From: Paraspadella gotoi
Lineage: Eukaryota > Chaetognatha
Assembly (NCBI GenBank): GCA_051294375.1
Contig: CM119267.1
Coordinates: 1,394,883-1,458,882 of the forward strand
Direction: 5' to 3'
Length of the DNA stretch: 64,000 nucleotides
A program made the position numbers and the translations under genes. Numbering within the stretch: position 1 is the first letter of the stretch; each line of letters opens with the position of its first letter. Below the pieces are notes generated by a model. It saw only the letters and a program-made list of their open reading frames with translations, did no database searches and was not told the DNA's origin. Below, one piece after another: positions 32,505 to 42,599 of this stretch.

Positions 32505-33545
32505 TCACTGTAAATGTTCGATATAAACAAAGACACAAGAGACGAGAAAAGCGTTGACGAGCGATTCCAACCCTTGGAGGACCCAACCGTCTCGTCCGGG
32601 AGATCGACGGGACCGAGGGAAGATCTTGAGGAGTCCTTCCTCCAAAGCGGCGAGAGAATCCATCGCCGGGTGATCGCGGAGAACTTGGACGAGCGACTGG
32701 AAGGCGGTTGGTGGGGAGGGAAGGAAAAGAGGTGAGTTCGAATTGGGTAAGGCAATTGCGAAGGATGACCGCGAGGTTGTGAAAAGAATAGTACGTAAAC
32801 CTTTTTACAGGACCGGAGGCAATATTTTCTGAAAGCGCCCTATTTTTGTCATTAATTCCTGAAGTTAATTTATACTTAAATAGTTAACCGTAATCTTTAG
32901 CCTAACCCCTAACTCAATCCCAACTTTTAACCCTAGTCCGTAACCTAACCGCTATCCGTAACCCATAACCAAATAGTAAACCTGAAAATTATTAAATTCG
33001 GAATTTAAGCTGAAATGAGTATTTTTTTAAATATCTAACATCATACAACATTCATCATCATGCTACAATTATTGCTACATTTTCCGGAAAAATATTGAAT
33101 TACTATTTTACATCATCCTACATGATACTACATCAAACTACATCACAAACTCAGTTTCTCCAGCACCTCATTCGCGACGCCTTCCGACGGCGACGGCAGC
33201 CAGGACCGCAGTCTCCGCCACAGGCTCGGCGTCATCAGCAACAGCAGCAGAGCAGCTTTGAGCAGCTGGCGAAGAGGCAGCCAATCAGAAGTGAGGAAAT
33301 CGAAGGCTGCTGGTTGAAGGCAGAAGAGATAAAAGGCGATCCAGTAGGAAACCCAATGGTCCAGTTCGTCTGGGGTTCCGTCGCTGGGAGAGAAGAAATA
33401 AATATAATTAATAATTAAATAGCAATGAATTAAATTAGTAAAATGATAATTTGTTTATTAGACATAATAAATTAGAGCCAAAGAGAATAATAGACTATCT
33501 GTTACAGATTTAATGGCTTTGAGAATGAATTGCAAAGCAAGCTTG

Positions 33546-33584
<39 letters not shown>

Positions 33585-34043
33585 ATCACGAGGAAAAATC
33601 GTCTCTCATCATGTTTTCTCGTCGTGTATCTCTTCTCGTTATCATCTCTCGACTTCTCTCTCTTCTCTTTTACTCACTAAAACGCAACCAAGTAATCGGT
33701 ACTTTGAGGATAACGGAGTGAGCAGCGAGCAGGCCTAGAAACATTTTAAAGACAACTAAATTCGGGTCCTCCTTTCTCGTCCCCTCGGACGGCAACGACT
33801 CCGCCCAGCGCCGCAATTAGCGCCAGGGTGATGACTTCGCGCGGCACCATCGTCTCTTTCTCCAACATCTCGTAGGTGCTGGAGAACACGCTTCTGTAGT
33901 GCCATTGCTGGAGAAGTTCCGAGTCGAAGGCCAAGTAGGACAAGTTTTTCAACGCGGAGAAAAAAGATTCTCGCTGAAGGAACTTTTTTCCCTCGCGGAG
34001 GAATTCGTTGCAGAGGGAGAGAAGAGGCTCGAGGAAGGACGAC
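32505..34043 (-). CDS. REEP / TB2-DP1-HVA22-like ER membrane-shaping protein (tentative)
   Basis: Minus-strand exons: 34043 to about 33747, 33678-33734, 33151-33383 and perhaps 32505-32696. The middle two join in phase to give SLRYPQSTDYLVAFYDGT then PDELDHWVSYWIAFYLFCLQ, then LPLRQLLKAALLLLLMTPS. This parallels REEP5, in which a GYPAY motif, an acidic stretch, WLTYW and FPFYYMLKCGFLLWCMAPS follow in the same order and spacing. The preceding EVITLALIAALGGVV fits the first membrane hairpin. REEP proteins bend tubular ER membranes. Between the first two exons no donor fits; the frame reads through except for one TAA (near 33742). The last exon (SLVQVLRDHPAMDSLAALEE) does not join in phase. Start not found. 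Confidence 0.5.
32875..32970. repeat. Degenerate telomere-like CCCTAA repeats
   Basis: taacccctaactc, taaccctagtccgtaacctaacc and similar units inside the REEP-like gene region. Confidence 0.55.
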
Positions 34044-34059
34044 CTGGCAATGATTAGAC

Positions 34060-34145
34060 CATCTGGGGGTAAGGAAGGGTTAGGGTAAGGGAAAGGAGAG
34101 GGGTAAGTAATGGGTAAGGTAAGGGAAAAGAAAGGGGTAAGGAGT
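34060..34145. repeat. GGGTAAGG/GGGTTAGGG-type array
   Basis: Short G-rich units related to TTAGGG just 5' of the REEP-like exon. Confidence 0.5.
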
Positions 34146-34195
34146 CGTTGGAGAATCGGCGAGAAAAAGTCATAGTTTTCCTATAGATTTAAGCA

Positions 34196-34470
34196 ATCTA
34201 TGAAATTGGTACAACCAATTAAAAAAATATCCATTCAATTATTTCATAAGCTATCTTGCCCCTGACTTTGAACAGGCTTTGGTGGTTTAAGGCCTCCATC
34301 ACTCTTACAAGATATTGACACAGCAGGTCCTTGCAAGCTTTCAATCAAGACTCTCTCGCAGTCTCGTTTATTCACTCCCACAGTACCTGGCTTCCCTATC
34401 ATTGAAGTGGCATAATATTTCATGATGTATATTTATTATATTATTATATATTTATTATGATGAATGATGA
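34196..34470 (-). repeat. Dispersed repeat family R2, long copy overlapping a gene end
   Basis: From TGAAATTGGTACAACCAATT through CTATCTTGCCCCTGACTTTG to GTACCTGGCTTCCCTATCAT. Its far side borders the 3' end of the charged-protein gene, which appears to use TTTATT (AATAAA on the minus strand) at 34451-34456 or 34432-34437. Confidence 0.75.
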
Positions 34471-34479
34471 TGCATAATA

Positions 34480-37408
34480 TTACGTAAAACCTTTATAAAA
34501 TGGACAGTTATATTTTGGCTTACCACATTCATTTGTCCGTCTGGATGATTTCATATCGTTGCAAACATCTCTGCAATGTGCTAATCGACTGACTTCGGAA
34601 TGACCTAGGTTGCAATCAACATTTTCTCTTCTCTTCTCTCGATCTTTGCTTTCGAGAATTCTCGATCGAAACCGTTCCACTCTGGATCCAACGCCTGCGA
34701 CGCCAGAAATGTCTCGGACTTGCTCCGCGTGTTCTTCGAATCCTGACCAAGCGCGTTCGAGGTCCACTTCCACGTCGACTTCCGATTCGCAGTTCGGATT
34801 TTGAGTTTGTCTCTCATCGAATACGAAATTTTGACTCAGCTCAATCATAGATTCTTTGATTCTTTGTAAAAATTCAAGAAGAGACGATGGATGACGGGCG
34901 ACGTCTACTTCAGCAGTTTGATGCGCAACGGACTTTCCATCAGAAATATCCTTGGCTCCATTGCCAACGCCAACGCCTAGATCACCAACTTCTCCTTCAA
35001 TCACTCTGGCGCCGAAACCGTCCCCGGGAACCTCGTCAATTCCTCGAGGGTCTTTTGCTTCAGATCCTTTGGCAACATCACAAGTTCCAAGAGCTTCGAC
35101 ATCAGCGTCCACTACATCACTTCCAGTTTTGTAGTCTCCGCTTCCTTTTATTTCTCCATCGGCGACGATCTTGACCAACTCCATCCTTTCCTCGTCTTTC
35201 TCCAGCTTTAATTTCTCTATCTCCAGCTCTTTTCGTTGCTTGAGCGCCTTCTCTTCTTCTACCTTTATCTCTCGCTTCTTCTCATTCGTCTTCTTCTCTT
35301 TCCTCCTTCCCTCCTCTTCCTCCTCCTCCTCCTCCTCCTCCTCCTCTCCCCTCCATAATTCCTCCTCTCCATCCATCTCATTTTCCTTCATCAACTTCGT
35401 TGGTGACTTTTCTGGCGACATCGAGCAAGAATTGTTATCGTTTTTTCGCTGAAATTAAAAAAAGAAAAAAAAAAAGACCCATCAATTAAAAATGCGTTTC
35501 CTGCATTTCTTTACACAGCATCGCAGCATCAAAGTTTCCGCAGCATAACAGTATCACCTTTCCCTCATTTCCATCTTTTCCAGGATTTTATCCTTCTCTG
35601 CCTCAAGGATCGCAATCTCTCTTTCGCCGGAGAATCGGCGATCGATAAGAGAGTCGTCATCGAGGTCGCTGTCGTTCGTCGTCGTCGTCGTCGTCCTCGC
35701 CGTCGTCGTCGGCGTCGTCGTCTTTGTTGCTACAGATGGATCTAGAGAAAACTCAACCATCCCTCCACGTTGTAACTCTGAGTCTATGTCGACATCATTG
35801 TCCACTTCGTCGAAACTGTAGAACGAAATATGTCAGACGCCTAAATCTCATTTGCATATTGCAGCAATACACATGTAGGGTTCCGATAACCGTTAATTTT
35901 TTAGGAAATTCGCTTAAACCGTTAAAACTAACATTTTTAACGGTTAACCGTTAAGATCGGTTAATTTATATAATTCAACTTTAAATTTAAAATATTAAGA
36001 TTTTAAAACAAAAATAAAGTATTTAATGGTATTTCTCTTTAACTCTGGCTCTTGAATGCGCTGATAAAGACTTGAAAACAGAGTCGAAACATGTCTATTC
36101 TTTATGTCAAATAAAATTGTTGTTGTAACAAAACAAATATTTTTGCTAATCTCATAACACAACGAAACGAAAGGATACCATCAAATCTAATTCTATATTT
36201 TGTTTTCTCTTTCTCTCTTTTGCTTTCTCTTTTTCTTTCTCTACTTCTTCTATTCCCCATTATTTTTTTAGTTGTTTAGTTTCTTAAACGCTTGTTTTCT
36301 GTGTTAATCTTTCATAAACTATGACAATGGTCATTTGACCATAAATATAAATATGAATTTTAATTTATTCATAGACTGGTGATTTATCGATTGATCAAAA
36401 TATTTATTGATTAATAAATATATTTTTAGTTTAGTTAAAAAGTATATCATCATTATTCTTTTTTATATGTCTTTTTTAAGATTCGTCCCTTCATTATTAA
36501 TTTATAAATTTTTTAAAATAATTTTTTTTATTTTGTTTTTTTCATTTTTTTCATTCATTCGGTTTTATTTTCATTTGCTTCTTTGTTATTTTAAAGAGGG
36601 AAAGAAAAAAAGAGAGAAAAAGTAAAATAAGAGGGATTATTTATTTTTTAGCTAATTGAATACATATTATTGCATGAAAGGGCAAAAAAAAGGAAAAAGG
36701 TAAAAGCAAAGGGCGAAAAAAGGAGAAAAAAAGAAAGGGGGAAAGAAAAAGGGGAAAAGTGAGAATGAAAAGAAAGGAACAGGAAGGAGATAAATAAAGG
36801 GGAAGAAAGAATAAGAGAGAGATGAGGATAGAAAAAAAAGAAGTAAATAACAAAGGAAAAACAAGTTTGAGCAAACAATGTCGGATCTGCCTACGATAAT
36901 TAATTAATTAATTGATTAATTAATTAAATTAATTAATAAAATTAATTAATTAACTAGATTAATTAATTATTTAACTTAATAGATTAATTATTATTTATAT
37001 TCAGCTTGTTCATCATCGATGTCTTAAAATTGAGTAGGACAGTTATAAGATTTTTGTTACATTTTATTAAAACAAAACAAATATCCTCTATTATCGGCCA
37101 GGCGGGCAAGCCCGTCCTGTCTATATTTTTTTCGTTTAGCTTTCGGTCTCGCTTTTTTGCAATCATGGCTTCTGAAAGTGTGGATATCATAGGGAGTTGA
37201 ATTTCATATTATGGCTTTCTAATCATCAAGATCTTTTAAAATTCTCATGTTTTCATATCAATTATTGGGTATTTGTTTTATGTTTTATTTACAAAACAAA
37301 AACAGTTTTAATTATATGTCGCTCTCTCTCTCTCTCTTTTTCTCCGTCAACTGCTTCTTCTAAAAACGAGTTCCGGCTCTGCAGCGTCTGTCCAGCTTCT
37401 TCTCTCTC

Positions 37409-37439
<31 letters not shown>

Positions 37440-37916
37440 TTTTTTTTTTACAAAAAATTTTTATAGTATTAATGTGGTTTCACTAATGTAAAAAAACGAT
37501 GCGCGAACATGGGCGCGAACCCGGGTCCTTTGGGTAGAGAATAGCTCACGCTACGTGCGGCGCCTAAGTACTTGCTGATTTTTTAACGAGTAAGGGGCTG
37601 TAGAGCTTCTCTCTCTCTCTCTCTTTTTTAATTATATTATATATTGCTCTTTCTCTTTCTCTTTTTCTCTGCAGCGGCTGTTCTCTCTCTCTCTCTCTTT
37701 TTCGTCTCTCTCTCTCTGTCTCTCTGTCTCTCTGTGTGTGTCTGTACGTCCTATCTTTGTCCGATTCTTTTGCGTTGATCGTTTGTTTTTTGAAAAATTT
37801 TGATTATTTTTTTTCCTTCTAAAAACTTTTATTATTGCCATTTATTCCGCGCTTTTTTCAATACAAAAATCCCATATTTTCATCCGAGATTTTCGTGATG
37901 TTTATTTTCTCTTCTT

Positions 37917-37948
<32 letters not shown>

Positions 37949-37965
37949 CTTTCTTCTCTCTCTCT

Positions 37966-38015
<50 letters not shown>

Positions 38016-38388
38016 GTCTTCTTTCCTCATACACGCATTGTTTGTTTTATTGACTATCATCGCATCAAATGAATGACAATCATCGCATCAATGAATGACA
38101 ATCATCGCATCACTGAATGACTATCATCACAGCAGTGAATGACTATCATCAATCATATAATGATTATCATCTAATTCAATTAATCAATTCCTATTACATC
38201 AATAAATTACTATTACATAATCAAATAGTATTAACCTCAATCAATTATAGTCAACATCAACAATTCGTTATCGCATGATTCATTCGTTTTCCCGGTTTTT
38301 TTCATTAATTTTCTATGATAGTGGGCTCTGGCTCGATCTTGAGTCTTTTAGATTTTTTTTTATGTCTCCTTTCTCTCTCTCTTCTCTC

Positions 38389-38457
<69 letters not shown>

Positions 38458-41400
38458 TTTTATGCAATTAGCGACGATCCTTTATGCTTTTACAGACTTT
38501 TTAACACTTGCATTCATTTTTTCAAAACTTGCATAATTTATTTTTCAACTTGCATTCCGTCAATACTTTATATTCTTAGCTTCTTCACTCACTTTTCCTA
38601 CTGGCTCACAAAATTTCATCTCAATCTATCATGGTGGTTAAAAAATAAAAAAGATTCAAGTAAATGTGACTCATATTTTTTTCATTTTAAACTCAAATTT
38701 CCAACTGGTACGTTTCCACTGAAACTTTATATCAAGCTTCGTCATACGTTTTCCTACCCACACACAAAAATTTCAACTCATCTATCCATCCTAATTATGA
38801 TAAATAGGAGTATTTATTGGTTTAAAATAAGTAAAAAGATTTTAGTAAATTCGACTTATGTTTTTTCCATTTAAACTAATTTCCACTCACCACGATTCCA
38901 TCGAAATTATATCCAGCTTTATCACACACTTTCCTACCTACACACCAAAATTTAATTCCAATCCAACCAGCAATCACGAGTTATGGAGCTTTTTGCTAAG
39001 ATGGACGGATGGACGGATTGTGACTAATTAATTAATTATTGATTAATTTATTTACTAATTGATTATTAACTGATTAATTATTTGATTTATTAATACATCC
39101 TGCAGATACATTTAATATAAAAGGAAAAAGAAGCATAATCAATTAGTAAACAGAGTTTTTTGTTTTTTCCATTTTAAACTATTTTCCACTCAAACTATTC
39201 CATCGAAACTTGATTTCCTGTTTCAATCACAACTTTCCTACCCCACATACAAAATTCCAGTCAAATTCAAACCCATCCACTCATGCGCAATTGGTGTTCA
39301 AATAGTGAATATATTTTTTTTGTTTTTCATTAAACTCAGTTCCATCGGACGATTCCATCGAAAACTTCAATATATCCAGCTCAAGTCACACACTTACCTA
39401 TACACACACAAAATTTCAATTTAAATCCATCCAGCAATCACGAGTAATTGGTGTTTTTTGCTAAGGTTGGGACGGACGGACGCACGCGCGACGACGGACG
39501 GACGGACAGAACGGACGGCACGGACATATTTTTTTTTTGCATAATTTAATCATAATTCGATGTTCTGACTGATATAAGAGTGTGCCCGACAATATTGAGG
39601 GGCGGCTACCGACGGACCGAAAAAAGTGAGTTATAAAAAGGTGAGTTAATAGAGTCGGGATCTGCTGATAAGCAGATCCGACTAAAAAAGCAGGGAAAAA
39701 TTGGAGAAGGAGAGAGGGGTAAAAAATATGGTGAGAAGGAGAGAGGAGAATAGAGAGAACAGAAAAAAAATTAGTTTTTAAATTTAAAGATTTCATACCA
39801 AAAAATGAAAAAAATCACATTTAAAAATTAACCGAATTTAACCGTTAAAATGAATATATTAACGGTTAAGTTAAAATTATTTTTAACCGTTAATAACCGT
39901 TAACAGTTAACGGTTATCGGAACACTATACACATGTAGTCGGGCATTCATAAGTTTACCCCGCCTATAAGCAAGACGCCTTCAGTCGTGACCCGGTGGCT
40001 CATTGAGTAGAGCCATCTGCTCATGACCATAGGTACCGGGTTCAATCCCTCAAGCCCGGTTTCAAGCCCAGACTCGTTCCATGGCTGCTAGAAGGGATTA
40101 AAAAAGTTGCGGATAGAACTCTTCAGTAGAGTGGAGCTCTCAAGAACAAAAAATTTATTGATGATCGAACAATGATATTTTAGATGTAAGATATATGATT
40201 AATTAGTATAAAAATATTTTGTTCAGATTATCTTGGGAACAGAATAGTAAAATATAATATATTTGTAGTAATATCCTTATAAAATAGTAAATATTAAAAA
40301 TAATTTTTATAAAACTTTTATAAATGATTCAGATTCTTCATAAAAAGTTGAATCAAAAATATAAAACATGTATATCAAAATTCTGTCATCTTCAATGTTT
40401 AAAATAGAAAAAAAGGTGAAAAATTCCTGACTTTTTTATTCTCTGAAGTAGAAACTTATATATATTAAAACGTTTTAGTCATTTTTTTTGTGATCTAAAC
40501 ATTAAAATATCATATAACATATTTTTATAAAAGTTTCTTATTTTTTACAGCAAATCCAAATCCGTTCTTAAAAATATAAAAAAATTATTTTGAAATTTGA
40601 CAATTTATAAGGATATACTACATAAATAATTGAATTTGCTATACTGTTATGCTAAAATTTTTTTTAAAAGGATTTAAAATTCATTAATTATACGTCCATA
40701 GGCAGCAAAAAAATAATGTTCAATCACTCAATCTTTTCATCACTCCACCCTACTCTTTCAGTAAGGCGTAGTGAAAGTTACGTACGAAAATTCTAAAGGT
40801 CAATTATGAACAACTACCATCAGTGAACATTAATTTGTAAAAAAAATTAATTTTATGTTTTTTAATTTTTGCAGTAGGCTATATTTATATATAGTACTAT
40901 CCTTATAAAATCGAAAAAATTTCAAAATAGGCTTTTCTTAATTTTGATTGCAGATTTGAATTCCTCGTCAAAAGTTGATAAAAAGGAAATATATAATATA
41001 TTTTTTAAAAATTCTTTCATTAAGTGGGTTAAAAATTACAAAAAATCATATTTAATATATAAAAAATTAATTTTCAGCTTAAATATAGCTTTTTTCTAAT
41101 TTTGACCCACTTAATGAAGGAATTTTTTAAAAAGATTTATATCTTTTTTATTCAACTTTTTATGACGAATCCAAATCTGCCAAAAAAATCTTAGAAAAAA
41201 CTGTTTTAAATATTTAACATTTATTGGATTAGTACTAGTATAAATATGGCCTACTGCGTAAATTGTAAATTTATTATAAATTTTTTTTATACATAAATGT
41301 TCATTAGTATAATGTTGTTCGTTCCTCACTTTTAGAATTTTAATTAAAATTTAAATTTAAGAAATTTTACCTACGCCTTACTCTTCAGCCCTACTTAGCG

Positions 41401-42539
41401 CCTTATCCACAGACATTATACCTTAATTTCAATTTCGTAGTAAATTTTAAGATAATCAGACAAACAAAAACAGTTGATCTGTTTATCTCTAATTTAAACT
41501 TAAAAAAAAAATATTTTCTGTAGAATTGAAAAAGTAGATTCACCGCCTCACTTTCACTTTATTCACCCAAAGAGTAAATCTTCGAATTCCGCATTCTTCT
41601 CAGTTTGAGTCTCCATTTCTCGAATGTCGCTCAAGTTCCTTTCAACTTTTCTTGCTATGAAAATCTCGCTCAGTGACGGACTGTGAGAGTGAAATGCAAT
41701 CAATTAACGCAATGATTTTTTTCACAAATCTCGAGTTTCAATATTTTCTTACTTTTCGTGACTTTTAGTGAATTTCCCACTCGTGAAATGATTGTCGCTG
41801 CTTTCGTTCTTCAACCACGATTCTCTGCTTTTCTCTCCCTCACTTTTCACTTCTTTACTTATCTTCTCTTCGCTTTCACTTTTCTTCTCTTCTTCTCTTT
41901 TCTTCTCTTCTTCTCTTTTCTTTTCTTCTTCTCTTTTCTTTTCTTCTTCACTTTTCTTCTCTTCTACTCTTTTCCTCTCTTCTTCTCTTTTCTTCTCTTC
42001 TTCTCTTTTCCTCTCTTCTTCTCTTCTCTTTTCTTCTCTTTTCTTTTCTTCTTCTTCTCTTTTCCTTTCCTCTCCTCTTTTCTTCTCTTCTTCTCTTCTC
42101 TTCTCTTCTTCTCTTTTCTCCTCTTCTTCTCTTCTCTTCTCCTCTTCTTCCAGACTCACTCTTTCATTGTTTATCTCATTAGTATTTTTGATTTTTCCTT
42201 CTCTCTCACTTTCTTTCTCTCCTTCCATTTTTTTCTCTTTTCTCTCTTCCCATTTCTCATCCCTTCTTTCTCGACTCTCATTATCATCAATGCCTCTCTG
42301 TCTCTCTCTCTTCTTCTCACTCTCCAACTCTTTCCTGTCATTCCTTATCCTCTCTCCCTCTCCCTCTTTACTCCCTCTCTCCCTCTCTTCACTCCTTCTC
42401 CTCTCTCCCTCTCCCTCTTTCCTCCCTCTCTCCCTCTCCCCTCTCCTCTCTTCGCTCGATAATTTTTGTATCAAAAATGTCGTTTCTTTCAAAACTCGAG
42501 ATTTGTTTTTGTCGCCGGCGAAGTCGTCATGTAGGACCT

Positions 42540-42599
<60 letters not shown>

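Larger units (their letters stand above)
35876..39927. mobile_element. hAT-like non-autonomous element with 8-bp target duplication
   Basis: Inverted ends TAGGGTTCCGATAACCGTTA (35876) and the mirror of TAGTGTTCCGATAACCGTTA (ending at 39927) are flanked by perfect 8-bp duplications TACACATG (35868-35875 and 39928-39935). Sub-terminal CGGTTAACCGTTAA palindromes occur at both ends. An 8-bp duplication and TAGGG/CAGTG-type ends fit hAT transposons. No transposase is visible; pearl-like copy C3 fills most of the interior. It sits in intron 5 of the charged-protein gene and abuts a SINE. Confidence 0.75.

Noticed and set aside
34610-35452. Plus-strand open frames opposite the last exon of the charged-protein gene
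   Set aside because: Antisense shadows; the minus-strand frame is longer, acidic and phase-linked to other exons.
41749-42541. Plus-strand open frames of 234 and 249 codons
   Set aside because: They are antisense shadows of the Glu/Lys/Arg-rich minus-strand exon, whose splice phases support the minus strand.
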